64,000 nt of DNA. It comes from Klenkia taihuensis. Lineage in GTDB: Bacteria; Actinomycetota; Actinomycetes; Mycobacteriales; Geodermatophilaceae. Of the stretch, positions 8,837 through 16,651 are shown piece by piece. The DNA is taken from NCBI RefSeq assembly GCF_900112525.1, contig NZ_FOMD01000007.1:62001-126000 (forward strand), written 5' to 3'. The notes below the pieces were generated by a model. It made no database searches. It saw only the letters and a list, made by a program, of their open reading frames with translations, and had not been told where the DNA came from. Numbering within the stretch: the first letter of the stretch is position 1; every line of letters starts with the position of its first letter. Made by a program: the position numbers and the translations under genes.

Positions 8837-9406
8837 TCAGCCGGTCGGGTCGGTGGCGCCGGGCGGCGCGTCGGAGGCGGGCGCGTCGGCCTGCACGCTG
8901 CCCCCGGCGCGCGGGATGACCGGCGGCGGCAGGTCGGCTGCGGCGATCTCGGCGACCGACGCCTTCTTCGCGCGCAGCTCGGCGATCTCCTTCTCGAAGT
9001 CCGCGGCGGAGCTGAAGGAGCGGTAGACGCTGGCGAACCGCAGGTAGGCGACCTCGTCCAGGTCGCGCAGCGGGCGAAGGATGGCCAGGCCGACCTCGTG
9101 GCTGGGCACCTCTGCCGAGCCGGTGCAGCGCACGGCGTCCTCGACCTGCGCGGCGAGCACGGCGAGCTGGTCCTCGTCGACCGGACGGCCCTGGCAGGCC
9201 CGGCGGACGCCGGCGATGACCTTGGACCGGTTGAACGGCTCGGTCACCCCGCTGCGCTTGACGACCGCCAGCACGGCCTCCTCGACGGTGGTGAACCGCC
9301 GGCCGCAGCCGGGGCAGGACCGCCGCCGACGGGTGGTCGCGCCCTCGTCGGTCTCCCGCGAGTCGACGACCCGGCTGTCGGGGTTGTGGCAGAACGGACA
9401 GCGCAC
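8837..9406 (-). CDS. nrdR: transcriptional repressor NrdR
   Basis: Represses ribonucleotide reductase operons in response to the dATP/ATP balance. The N-terminal zinc ribbon has CPFC (3-6) and CPGC (31-34). The ATP-cone follows ([15 protein letters not shown], then [12 protein letters not shown]). At 189 aa it is slightly long; a Pro/Ala-rich tail after about residue 155 explains the extra length. The GTG start is supported by a GAGGTGA ribosome site. It is upstream of nrdJ on the same strand, and a NrdR-box-like palindrome lies about 120 bp before its start, consistent with autoregulation. Confidence 0.95.
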   Translation of the reverse strand: MRCPFCHNPDSRVVDSRETDEGATTRRRRSCPGCGRRFTTVEEAVLAVVKRSGVTEPFNRSKVIAGVRRACQGRPVDEDQLAVLAAQVEDAVRCTGSAEVPSHEVGLAILRPLRDLDEVAYLRFASVYRSFSSAADFEKEIAELRAKKASVAEIAAADLPPPVIPRAGGSVQADAPASDAPPGATDPTG

Positions 9407-9704
9407 CGGATCGTCACCTCCCGGGACCGGGGCGGCCCCCCTGTGGACCCCGTGGGGGACATCCGGTGGATGGCCTCGGGGAAAGCTGGGGAACAGCCTG
9501 TGGACGGAACGACATCTCTGTAACTACTAGATGTTGTGGTGAGACTAGCTCTGCACCCCTACTGGTACGCAACCCGAAACCGGCGTGTCGTCTTCCCAGA
9601 ATTCGACGACGGGGCCGGGGGGCGCTGGGCACGTCTGCGCACCACCCGCCCCACACGGCCCGGGCGCGCGCTGGACCAGCACCGACACCGCCCGCGGGGA
9701 CGCC
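9407..9704. other. intergenic region nrdR / LysM gene (298 bp)
   Basis: Leader of nrdR plus the 3' flank of the LysM gene. The only feature I can support is the NrdR-box-like palindrome at 9524-9539. A weaker second match (CTACTGG at 9559) sits 35 bp away, not the usual 31-32 bp. Short overlapping reading frames here look like noise. Confidence 0.5.
9524..9539 (-). promoter_or_regulatory. candidate NrdR box
   Basis: On the minus strand the sequence is CCACAACATCTAGTAG. Its core CAACATCTAG matches the known NrdR-box core CWATATATWG at 8 of 10 positions and keeps the flanking dyad (CNA/TNG). It is upstream of nrdR and so of the nrdR-nrdJ unit. NrdR usually binds two boxes in tandem; the partner here is weak. 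Confidence 0.55.
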
Positions 9705-10298
9705 TCAGGGGAGCAGCAGGACCTGGCCGGGCACCAGGTCGGCACCGTCGATGCCGTTGACGTCCTGCAGGGCGTCCACGACCTCGCGGGGGTCGGTTCC
9801 CGGCGCCACCGAGCGGGCGATGGACCACAAGGTGTCGCCACTGTGCACGGTCACCGTCGCCCGGCCCGCGAGCTCCAGCTCGGGGCCGGCCGGGGACCCG
9901 CCCAGCGCGGGACCGACCAGGGCGGCCACCGCGACCGCGGTGACGACGCCCAGGCCACCGAGGACGACCCGGCCGCGGCGGGTGAGCCGCACGGGCACCG
10001 GCGGCCGCTGCTCGGGCCGCAACCGCACGGGGGCCGAGCGCACGGGCGCCGGGCGCGCGGGTGCCGGGCGCACGGAGGCGGGCACCGGGGGCCGGTCCTC
10101 CGGGCGCAGCGGGACGACCACCGCGCCGCCGGCGACGGGCCGACCCGGACGCGGGGGCAGCGGGAGCACCACGGCCTCCCGGGTCTCCGGGGCCACGGCG
10201 GCCAGCCGGCGGCCGGCGGGGTGGTGCGCGCGGGACGCGGCGCGGGCGCCGGCGGCGGCGCGGGTGGTGCTGGTCAGGGGGGTCGCGGTGCCGGCCAT
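9705..10298 (-). CDS. LysM-domain membrane protein divergent from lexA (ChiZ/DivS-like position)
   Basis: A 197-aa protein. Residues 1-105 are Pro/Arg/Ala-rich and presumably cytoplasmic. A single membrane segment (VVLGGLGVVTAVAVAALVG) lies at about 112-130. The C-terminus is a LysM peptidoglycan-binding domain (VHSGDTLWSIARSVAPGTD). M. tuberculosis Rv2719c (ChiZ) and Corynebacterium DivS, both SOS-induced inhibitors of cell division, occupy the same place beside lexA. The division-inhibitor role here is inferred from that synteny, the architecture and the three LexA boxes upstream. ATG 10298 is supported by AAGGAG. Confidence 0.82.
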   Translation of the reverse strand: MAGTATPLTSTTRAAAGARAASRAHHPAGRRLAAVAPETREAVVLPLPPRPGRPVAGGAVVVPLRPEDRPPVPASVRPAPARPAPVRSAPVRLRPEQRPPVPVRLTRRGRVVLGGLGVVTAVAVAALVGPALGGSPAGPELELAGRATVTVHSGDTLWSIARSVAPGTDPREVVDALQDVNGIDGADLVPGQVLLLP

Positions 10299-10347
10299 GG
10301 TGAGCGCTCCTTCTCCGTCGACGGACCCTCGGCGGGCCCCGTCCGGA

Positions 10348-10363
10348 TCGAACGGTTGTTCGA
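10348..10363. promoter_or_regulatory. LexA (SOS) box 1
   Basis: TCGAACGGTTGTTCGA is a perfect 6-4-6 match to the actinobacterial SOS box TCGAAC-N4-GTTCGA. It lies 50 bp upstream of the LysM gene and 195 bp upstream of lexA. Confidence 0.92.
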
Positions 10364-10379
10364 TCGAACGTCTGTGCGA
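10364..10379. promoter_or_regulatory. LexA (SOS) box 2, directly abutting box 1
   Basis: TCGAACGTCTGTGCGA has one mismatch to TCGAAC-N4-GTTCGA and begins at the base after box 1 ends. The 16-bp centre spacing puts the two dimers about one and a half helical turns apart. Confidence 0.75.
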
Positions 10380-10426
10380 TGTCTACCGCACGGGTCCGAC
10401 AAAATCGAGGTGACGCGGCGCGGGGT

Positions 10427-10442
10427 TCGAACACGTGTTTGA
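10427..10442. promoter_or_regulatory. LexA (SOS) box 3
   Basis: TCGAACACGTGTTTGA has one mismatch to the consensus. It is the box closest to lexA, 115 bp before its start codon, and probably serves lexA autoregulation. Confidence 0.82.
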
Positions 10443-10557
10443 ACAATCGGCGCCGGGGCGTTACTGTCCGTGTCGATCACCTGGACGGCGAGCGGCACCG
10501 CCCGCCGTCCCACCCCGGACCGGACGGCCGCCGCACGGCGGCCTGCGAGGAGGACAC

Positions 10558-11364
10558 GTGGCCAGCGCGGGAGACACCCCCGGCGGGACGACCGGCAGCG
10601 GCGGGCGGCGCAGCCGGGCCAAGGCCGCCCCGTCCACGCCGGCGTCCACCTCGGGTGCGTCGGTGCGTGAGTTCCCCGAGCGCGGCGAGGCCGGCGACGG
10701 CCTCACCCAGCGCCAGCGGCGCGTCCTGGAGGTCATCCGCGACTCCGTCGAGCGGCGCGGCTACCCGCCGAGCGTCCGCGAGATCGGCGAGGCGGTCGGG
10801 CTGTCCTCGGCGTCCTCGGTCGCCCACCAGCTGTCCGTGCTGCAGAAGAAGGGGTGGCTCCGCCGCGACCCCAACCGGCCGCGCGCCCTCGACGTCCGCA
10901 TGCCGGGCGAGCTGCCCGACGCCGACCCCTCGGCCGCCGGTCTGGCCGCATCCGGCGCAGCCAGCGGCACCGACGAGCCCCGGGTGCCCGCCCCCACCTA
11001 CGTGCCGCTGGTCGGGCGGATCGCCGCCGGCGGGCCGGTGCTGGCCGAGCAGGCCGTCGAGGAGGTCTTCCCGCTCCCCCGCGAGCTGGTCGGCGAGGGC
11101 ACGCTGTTCATGCTCAAGGTCACCGGTGAGTCGATGGTCGACGCGGCGATCTGCGACGGCGACTGGGTGGTGGTGCGCCAGCAGGCCACCGCGGAGAACG
11201 GCGAGATCGTGGCCGCGATGATCGACGGCGAGGCCACCGTGAAGACCTACAAGCGGCGCGACGGGCACGTCTGGCTGCTGCCGCACAACCCGGCGTTCGA
11301 GCCCATCCCCGGTGACGACGCCACGGTGCTGGGCCGGGTCGTCACCGTCCTGCGGCGGGTCTGA
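10558..11364 (+). CDS. lexA: SOS repressor LexA
   Basis: Represses SOS genes until RecA filaments trigger its self-cleavage. Of 268 aa, residues 48-115 are the winged helix ([25 protein letters not shown]). The cleavage site is Ala157-Gly158 in RIAAGGP, with catalytic Ser192 (TGESMV) and Lys229 (ATVKTYK). The GTG start at 10558 was chosen over an upstream ATG because GCGAGGAGG precedes it, and because the longer frame would begin inside LexA box 3. A disordered 45-residue N-terminal extension precedes the DNA-binding domain, as in other actinobacteria. Confidence 0.96.
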   Translation: MASAGDTPGGTTGSGGRRSRAKAAPSTPASTSGASVREFPERGEAGDGLTQRQRRVLEVIRDSVERRGYPPSVREIGEAVGLSSASSVAHQLSVLQKKGWLRRDPNRPRALDVRMPGELPDADPSAAGLAASGAASGTDEPRVPAPTYVPLVGRIAAGGPVLAEQAVEEVFPLPRELVGEGTLFMLKVTGESMVDAAICDGDWVVVRQQATAENGEIVAAMIDGEATVKTYKRRDGHVWLLPHNPAFEPIPGDDATVLGRVVTVLRRV

Positions 11365-11379
11365 CCCACCGGGCCGGGG

Positions 11380-12498
11380 TCAGCGGCGGCGGATGCGGCT
11401 GATCCCGGCCACCAGCACCGCCGCGGCGATGGCCGCGATGGCGCCGGCGCTCCACGGCGACAGCGCCGAGCTGCCCGCCGCGCCCGGGGTGACGGTGCCG
11501 TCCGCGGGTTCGGTGGCCGCGGCCGGAGTCAGTGCGCCGACGGCCGGCAGCACGGTGAGCGCCGCCGGCAGCCCCTCGCCGGTGACCACGAGGCTGCGCG
11601 CGTCCGCGGCGAAGGCGATGGCCTCGCCCTGCGGGGAGGCCGGCAGCGGCACGACCGTCGGCGGGCCGGCCAGCGCGGCGGCCACGTCGGAGCCGGCCAG
11701 CGGCCACACGTAGGCGTCGGTGTAGGTGCGCAGCGCCAGGGCCGCGCCGTCCGGGCTGACCGCACCGCCGGTGACCATCAGCTGCCCGGCCCGGCCGACC
11801 GGTCCGCCCTCGGTGCCGGTGAGGGAGAAGGACAGGTCGGCCACCCGGGTCATCGGGACCGTCGCCCCGGCGTCCAGCGCCTGCGCGGGCCGGTAGACCT
11901 CGCTGTGCCCGAGCACGTCCTTGGTGACGACGTAGGGCGTCCCGTCGGGGGCCAGCAGCAGCGCCTCGGCGTCGCGGGGGCCGTCGGGGTAGCCGAGCCG
12001 GTAGACCGGGGCGCTGCCGTCGGGGGCCAGGGCGATCAGCGCGACCGTCGAGCGGCTCTGCCGGTTGTCCCCGGTGTCGGCCAGCCAGACCGTGCCGTCG
12101 GCGGCCAGCGCCATGTCCTCGGGGTCGTAGGGGTCCACGGGAGCCGTCCGCACACCGGTGACCGCGCAGCCGGCGTCCAGCTCGTAGACCGTGACGGCGT
12201 CCCCGCCGTCGTTCATCGCCAGCGTCGTGCCGCCGTCGACGGCGATGCCGGAGATCTCGGGCAGCCGGGCGTCGGTCACCGAGCAGGGCTGCTGCGGGTC
12301 GCCGTAGAGCGCGGCGGCGCCCTCCTGCGCGGAAGCGGTGTCCACCCCGCGCTGCGGGACGCCACCGGAGAGGAAGGCCCCCGGCAGGAACGGGCCGGCG
12401 AGCACCGCGGTGCACAGCACCGCGGCGACGGGCAGCCGGGTGAGGGCCCGGGACCGGGGGGTCCGGGCCTCAGGCAGCGGTCCGCCGTCCTCGAGCAC
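11380..12498 (-). CDS. secreted, membrane-anchored beta-propeller-like protein
   Basis: About 372 aa. A signal/anchor segment (LPVAAVLCTAVLAGPFLPG) follows a short basic N-terminus. The body has repeated strand motifs such as GTTLAMNDGGD, DMALAADGTVWLADTGDN, AEALLLAPDGTPYVVTK and EAIAFAADARSLVVTGEG, which look like propeller blades. A C-terminal membrane helix (AGAIAAIAAAVLVAGI) ends in RIRRR, so the protein is probably exported and anchored. No catalytic motif is recognised; the DNRQS-type blade resembles uncharacterised actinobacterial 'esterase-like' propellers. The chosen GTG start overlaps the 3' end of the PAP2 gene by 29 bp, and this start is uncertain. Confidence 0.7.
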   Translation of the reverse strand: MLEDGGPLPEARTPRSRALTRLPVAAVLCTAVLAGPFLPGAFLSGGVPQRGVDTASAQEGAAALYGDPQQPCSVTDARLPEISGIAVDGGTTLAMNDGGDAVTVYELDAGCAVTGVRTAPVDPYDPEDMALAADGTVWLADTGDNRQSRSTVALIALAPDGSAPVYRLGYPDGPRDAEALLLAPDGTPYVVTKDVLGHSEVYRPAQALDAGATVPMTRVADLSFSLTGTEGGPVGRAGQLMVTGGAVSPDGAALALRTYTDAYVWPLAGSDVAAALAGPPTVVPLPASPQGEAIAFAADARSLVVTGEGLPAALTVLPAVGALTPAAATEPADGTVTPGAAGSSALSPWSAGAIAAIAAAVLVAGISRIRRR

Positions 12499-13186
12499 GG
12501 ATCGAGCGTGACAGGACCGTTGCGTCCAGTGCGTGCACCACGCCCAGCAGGACCACCCCCACAGCAGCTCCCACAAGTGCATCGGTGACCCAGTGGAAGT
12601 CCAGCGTCACCATGGCCACACCCGTCACGACCGGGCCGACCACCGAGAGCACCCAGAAGGCCCGTTGGGCGCGGGCGGGCAGCCCGAACTCGACCGCCTG
12701 CCAGCGGGCCACGCCCCACATGAGGACGGCGTTGGCCACGTGCCCCGACGGGTAGGAGGCGCCGTCGCGGTGGAAGAACGAGCCGGGGTAGGCCGGCGCG
12801 GTGCGGCCGGTGCCGTACTTGAACGCGTAGACGACCGCGGTCAGCAGCGCCAGGGCCACGACCACCCGCACCAGCGGCACCAGCGAGCGGCGGCGCCAGG
12901 CGATCCAGCCGACCAGCCCCGCCAGCACGACCAGGATGGTCACCCGGCCGCCGGCCTGGGTCAGCACCCAGACCGGCCAGTACGCCGCGGAGTCCCGCAG
13001 GCCCCAGTCGCTGACCACCTCGGAGACGCTGAGGTCCATCCGCTCCAGCGCACCGCGGGAGAGCAGGTTGACCGTGACGACCACGGTCAGCACCACCCCG
13101 AGCGCGACCGCCCACCAGGGCGGCCGGCCGGTCCCGATCACCGCGGGCCCGCGCCGGGCGGGCGCCGCGGCGCTCGGGGTGCTCAT
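12470..13186 (-). CDS. PAP2-family membrane phosphatase
   Basis: A 238-aa integral membrane phosphatase with five to six hydrophobic segments. The three acid-phosphatase motifs are present: KYGTGRTAP, YPSGH and the final DFHWVTDALVG. Family members hydrolyse lipid phosphates such as phosphatidate or undecaprenyl pyrophosphate on the outer membrane face; which one applies here cannot be read from sequence. It overlaps the start of the propeller-protein gene, so the two may be expressed together. Confidence 0.9.
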   Translation of the reverse strand: MSTPSAAAPARRGPAVIGTGRPPWWAVALGVVLTVVVTVNLLSRGALERMDLSVSEVVSDWGLRDSAAYWPVWVLTQAGGRVTILVVLAGLVGWIAWRRRSLVPLVRVVVALALLTAVVYAFKYGTGRTAPAYPGSFFHRDGASYPSGHVANAVLMWGVARWQAVEFGLPARAQRAFWVLSVVGPVVTGVAMVTLDFHWVTDALVGAAVGVVLLGVVHALDATVLSRSIRARGRRTAA

Positions 13187-13188
13187 CC

Positions 13189-13215
13189 GGTCACGGTACC
13201 GGTCCGGCCGTGACC
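13189..13215. terminator. possible hairpin after hflX
   Basis: GGTCACGG (13189-13196) and CCGTGACC (13208-13215) form a perfect 8-bp stem with an 11-nt loop just 3' of the hflX stop and just before the PAP2 start. It could be a weak terminator or part of the PAP2 leader. Confidence 0.4.
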
Positions 13216-13225
13216 TCCCCGTGAC

Positions 13226-14725
13226 TCAGGACCGGGGTGCGGCGAACGGGTCCAGCGCCGCGGCGAGGGCGCCGTCGACCCGGGCGTGCAGCCGCGTGCC
13301 GTCGGCGCAGAACTCCTCGCTGAGCACCTCGCCGTCGGCGTGCACCCGGGAGACCAGGTCGCCCCGGTCGAAGGGCACCAGGACGTCGACGTCGACGTCG
13401 GGGTGCGGCAGCCGGGCGGCGATGACCGCGCGCAGCTCCTCGATCCCCTCCCCCGTCGCCGCCGAGACCCACTGCGCACCCGGCAGTGCCTGGCGCAGCG
13501 CCAGCACGTCGTCGGGCGCCATGGCGTCCACCTTGTTCACCACGACCAGCTCGGGGACGGCGGCCGCGTCGATCTCCCGGAGCACCACGTGCACCGCGTC
13601 GATCTGGCCCAGCGGGTCGGGGTCGGACCCGTCGACGACGTGCACCAGCAGGTCGGCGGCGGCCACCTCCTCCAGCGTGGAGCGGAAGGCGTCGACCAGC
13701 TGGTGCGGCAGGTGCCGGACGAAGCCGACGGTGTCGGTCAGGGTGTAGTCGGCCCCGTCGGGGGTCTGCGCGCGCCGGACCGTGGGGTCCAGGGTGGCGA
13801 ACAGGGCGTCCTGCACCAGCACGCCGGCGTCGGTGAGCCGGTTGAGCAGGCTGGACTTCCCGGCGTTGGTGTAGCCGGCGATCGCCACCGAGGGCACCTT
13901 GTTCCGGTCGCGTCCCGAGCGCTGGGTCGCGCGCGCGGTGGCCATGCCGGCGATCTCGCGGCGCAGCTTGCTCACCCGTGCCCGGATCCGCCGCCGGTCA
14001 GTCTCGATCTTGGTCTCACCGGGACCGCGGGTACCGATGCCGCCACCGCCGGCGACGCGGCCACCGGCCTGCCGGGACAGCGACTCACCCCAGCCGCGCA
14101 GCCGCGGCAGCATGTACTGCATCTGGGCCAGCTCGACCTGCGCCTTGCCCTCCCGGGAGGAGGCGTGCTGGGCGAAGATGTCCAGGATCAGCGCGGTCCG
14201 GTCGACCACCTTGACCTTGAGGATCTTCTCCAGCTGGTTGAGCTGGCCGGGGGTCAGCTCGCCGTCGCAGATCACGGTGTCCGCGCCCGTGGCGGCCACG
14301 ATCTCGCGGATCTCGGCGGCCTTGCCCGAGCCCACGTAGGTCCCGGCGTCGGGCTTGTCGCGGCGCTGGCTGACCGCCTCGAGCACCTGCGAACCCGCCG
14401 TCTCGGCGAGGGCGGCCAGCTCGGCCAGAGAACGGTCGGCGTCGGCCGCCGTCCCCTCGGTCCAGACCCCGACCAGCACGACGCGCTCCAGGCGCAGCTG
14501 GCGGTACTCGACCTCGGTGACGTCGGCGAGCTCGGTCGACAGCCCCGCGACCCGGCGGAGCGCTCCGCGCTCCTCCAGGGCGAAGCTGCCGGTGGTGTCG
14601 TCCGGGGTGTCCCACGGCCCGCGCGGGGCGGGGCGGGGATCGGTCGGGACGGCGGTGGGCACGGCGGCCTTGGCGGCGCGTGCTTCGGCGTCCTCGAGAA
14701 CGGCCCGGTTCTGTGCTGTGGTCAT
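13226..14725 (-). CDS. hflX: ribosome-associated GTPase HflX
   Basis: A GTPase that splits stalled or stress-arrested ribosomes. In 499 aa the HflX N-terminal domain (SQVLEAVSQRRDKPDAGTYVG) precedes the Gly-rich linker typical of the family (RVAGGGGIGTRGPGETKIE). The G domain has G1 GYTNAGKSS, G3 DTVGFVRHLP and G4 NKVD. ATG 14725 was chosen because GGGAG lies upstream; the longer frame to 14782 has no ribosome site. M. tuberculosis has hflX (Rv2725c) next to dapF; here an ArsR/MFS pair separates them. Confidence 0.95.
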   Translation of the reverse strand: MTTAQNRAVLEDAEARAAKAAVPTAVPTDPRPAPRGPWDTPDDTTGSFALEERGALRRVAGLSTELADVTEVEYRQLRLERVVLVGVWTEGTAADADRSLAELAALAETAGSQVLEAVSQRRDKPDAGTYVGSGKAAEIREIVAATGADTVICDGELTPGQLNQLEKILKVKVVDRTALILDIFAQHASSREGKAQVELAQMQYMLPRLRGWGESLSRQAGGRVAGGGGIGTRGPGETKIETDRRRIRARVSKLRREIAGMATARATQRSGRDRNKVPSVAIAGYTNAGKSSLLNRLTDAGVLVQDALFATLDPTVRRAQTPDGADYTLTDTVGFVRHLPHQLVDAFRSTLEEVAAADLLVHVVDGSDPDPLGQIDAVHVVLREIDAAAVPELVVVNKVDAMAPDDVLALRQALPGAQWVSAATGEGIEELRAVIAARLPHPDVDVDVLVPFDRGDLVSRVHADGEVLSEEFCADGTRLHARVDGALAAALDPFAAPRS

Positions 14726-14800
14726 CGTCTCCCAGCGTGACACGCTCCCCCGTGGGGGAGCACCTGAATACATCCTGTGCAACGGCCGGGGGGCCGTCGG

Positions 14801-15316
14801 TCATTCCTCCGGGTGCAGCCCCAGGAACAGCGACCACCGCTCGCCGTCCTCGTCCGGGGGGCGCTGCGCCCAGCGGTCGAGCAGCTGGTGCAGCTCCTCC
14901 TCGAACTCCTCGCGGTGGGCGGGGGTCAGCCGCAGCGCGAGGCGGGTGCTCTGCAGCCGCTGCTCCCCCGCCACGGCCACCTCGGCCAGGAACGCGGCGA
15001 GGACCGGGTTGCGGGCCGGCTGCGGGCGGCCGGAGAAGTCGAGCTCCCAGGAGCGCCCGGTCGAGCGGTAGGGCACCTCCCGGGCGCCGCGGGTGCCCCG
15101 CCGGGCGGGCTCGGCGACGAGGAAGCCGGTGTCGACCAGGGTGCGCACGTGGTGCAGCACGGACGCCGGGTTGCGGTCCAGCCGGGTGGCGATCTCCCGG
15201 TTGGTCAGCGGCCGGTCCAGGCACAGCCGCAGGATCTGCAGCCGGACGGCGGAGGCCAGCGCCCGCGCCTCGGCGTCGGTGGCCGGCCGGCGCCCCTCCC
15301 ACCCCTCGCGCGGCAC
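14801..15316 (-). CDS. ArsR-type winged-helix regulator of the divergent exporter
   Basis: About 171 aa. Residues 12-75 form a winged helix (RLQILRLCLDRPLTNREIA, then NPASVLHHVRTLVDTGFLV) of the ArsR/DUF5937 kind. The C-terminal half is a charged helical region. GTG 15316 is preferred over 15322 because a TAGGGT hexamer ends 6 nt upstream, giving a leaderless start. It is divergent from the MFS gene, and the palindrome between them overlaps both -35 regions, so repression of both genes is likely. The inducing ligand is unknown. Confidence 0.82.
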   Translation of the reverse strand: MPREGWEGRRPATDAEARALASAVRLQILRLCLDRPLTNREIATRLDRNPASVLHHVRTLVDTGFLVAEPARRGTRGAREVPYRSTGRSWELDFSGRPQPARNPVLAAFLAEVAVAGEQRLQSTRLALRLTPAHREEFEEELHQLLDRWAQRPPDEDGERWSLFLGLHPEE

Positions 15317-15334
15317 GCCCACACCCTACCGACT

Positions 15335-15352
15335 GATTGACATCTCCCAATC
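15335..15352. promoter_or_regulatory. operator palindrome between ArsR-type and MFS genes
   Basis: GATTG-N8-CAATC is a perfect dyad. It overlaps a TTGACA -35 for the MFS gene (15337-15342) and a TTGGGA -35 for the regulator (15345-15350 on the minus strand). The matching -10s are CAGGCT at 15361-15366 and TAGGGT at 15323-15328. Confidence 0.65.
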
Positions 15353-15373
15353 GCTGCGGCCAGGCTGCCCGCC

Positions 15374-16651
15374 ATGACCAGCCTGCTGCGCCACCACGAC
15401 TTCCGGCAGCTGTGGGTCGCCGAGACCGCCAGCCACGTGGGCACCCAGGTCGTCGGGGTCGCGCTGCCGGTGGTCGCGGTGGCCGTGCTGTCCGCGACCC
15501 CGCTGGAGATGGGCGTGCTGACCGCGCTGGAGACCGCGGCCTTCCTGCTCATCGCGCTGCCGGCCGGCGCCTGGGTGGACCGTTGGCGCCGGCAGCGGGT
15601 GCTGGTGCGCGCCGACACCGTGCGGGCCCTGGCCCTGGCGACCATCCCGGTCGCCTACCTGCTCGACGCGCTGACGCTGGGCCAGCTCTACGTCGTGGCG
15701 GCCGTCGTCGGCACCGCGACGGTCTTCTTCGACGTCGCCTACCAGAGCTACCTGCCCTCGATCGTCGACCGGGACCAGCTCACCGACGGCAACGGCAAGC
15801 TGGAGATCAGCCGGGCGGTCGCCCAGGTGGCCGGCCCGGGCCTGACCGGTGTGCTGCTGCGGGTGCTCGCGGCACCGGTGCTGCTGGTGGTCACCGCGGC
15901 GGGCTACCTGCTGTCGGCGTTCCTCGTCAGCCGGATCCGGCACGTCGACGTCGTCCCCGAACGCTCCACCCGCCGCCGGCTGCGGGAGGAGATCGCCGAG
16001 GGGCTGGGCTTCGTGGTCCGGCACCGGCTGCTGCGCCGGATCGTGGCGTGCACGGGCACCGGCAACCTCTTCGGCGCGATCACCGGCACCCTGCTGGCGC
16101 TCTACGTGCTGCGCACGCTCGGGCTCTCGGAGTCGACCCTGGGCCTGGTGCTGTCGGCCGGTGCGGCCGGCGGTCTGGCCGGGGCCTTCACCGCGGCCCC
16201 GCTGGGGCGGCTGATCGGCGACGGCCGGGCGATCCCGCTGTCGGCGGTGGCCTTCGGGGCCTTCGCCGCCCTGACCCCGCTGGCGTCGGTCGTGGACGGC
16301 GCGGCGCGGGTCGTCCTGCTGGTGGCCGGCGGCATCGGCATCAGCTGGGCGGTGGTGGTCTACAACGTGCTGCAGGTCAGCTTCCGGCAGCGGCTGTGCC
16401 CGCCGCGGCTGCTGGGCCGGATGAACGCCTCGGTGCGGTTCATCGTCTTCGGGACGATGCCGCTGGGCGGCCTGCTGGGCGGGGTCCTGGGGACGGCGAT
16501 CGGTGTCGTCCCGGCGCTGTGGGTCGCGGTCGCCGGTCAGCTGCTGGCCGCGGTCCCCGTGGTCGTCAGCCCGCTGATCGGCATGCGCGACCTGCCGCGG
16601 GAGCTCGACGAGACCGCCCGACCCGAGGTCAGCCCAGCCACTCCGGGGTGA
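15374..16651 (+). CDS. MFS efflux transporter
   Basis: A 425-aa major-facilitator protein with about 12 hydrophobic segments, of the MFS_3/enterobactin-exporter (EntS-like) type. The segment LPAGAWVDRWRRQRVLVRADTV is the loop 2-3 signature of the superfamily. The central cytoplasmic loop is RHVDVVPERSTRRRLREEI. Exporters paired with a divergent ArsR-type repressor usually expel drugs or metabolites. The ATG is 7 nt after a CAGGCT -10, so the transcript is probably leaderless. Its 3' end overlaps the convergent dapF gene by 23 bp. Confidence 0.85.
   Translation: MTSLLRHHDFRQLWVAETASHVGTQVVGVALPVVAVAVLSATPLEMGVLTALETAAFLLIALPAGAWVDRWRRQRVLVRADTVRALALATIPVAYLLDALTLGQLYVVAAVVGTATVFFDVAYQSYLPSIVDRDQLTDGNGKLEISRAVAQVAGPGLTGVLLRVLAAPVLLVVTAAGYLLSAFLVSRIRHVDVVPERSTRRRLREEIAEGLGFVVRHRLLRRIVACTGTGNLFGAITGTLLALYVLRTLGLSESTLGLVLSAGAAGGLAGAFTAAPLGRLIGDGRAIPLSAVAFGAFAALTPLASVVDGAARVVLLVAGGIGISWAVVVYNVLQVSFRQRLCPPRLLGRMNASVRFIVFGTMPLGGLLGGVLGTAIGVVPALWVAVAGQLLAAVPVVVSPLIGMRDLPRELDETARPEVSPATPG

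Noticed and set aside
5767-8919. 1050-codon plus-strand open frame opposite nrdJ
   Set aside because: nrdJ on the other strand has all class II reductase motifs; the antisense product has no recognisable domain.
9551-9573. Second NrdR box
   Set aside because: Only CTACT and the next G match the first box, and the spacing of 35 bp is off the usual 31-32 bp.
10435-10557. Earlier lexA start at ATG 10435
   Set aside because: It would place the start within LexA box 3 and add 41 unconserved residues; GTG 10558 has a strong ribosome site.
16629-16651. 23-bp overlap of the MFS and dapF 3' ends as a sign of a frameshift
   Set aside because: Both frames end with family-typical tails; convergent overlaps of this size are ordinary in compact genomes.
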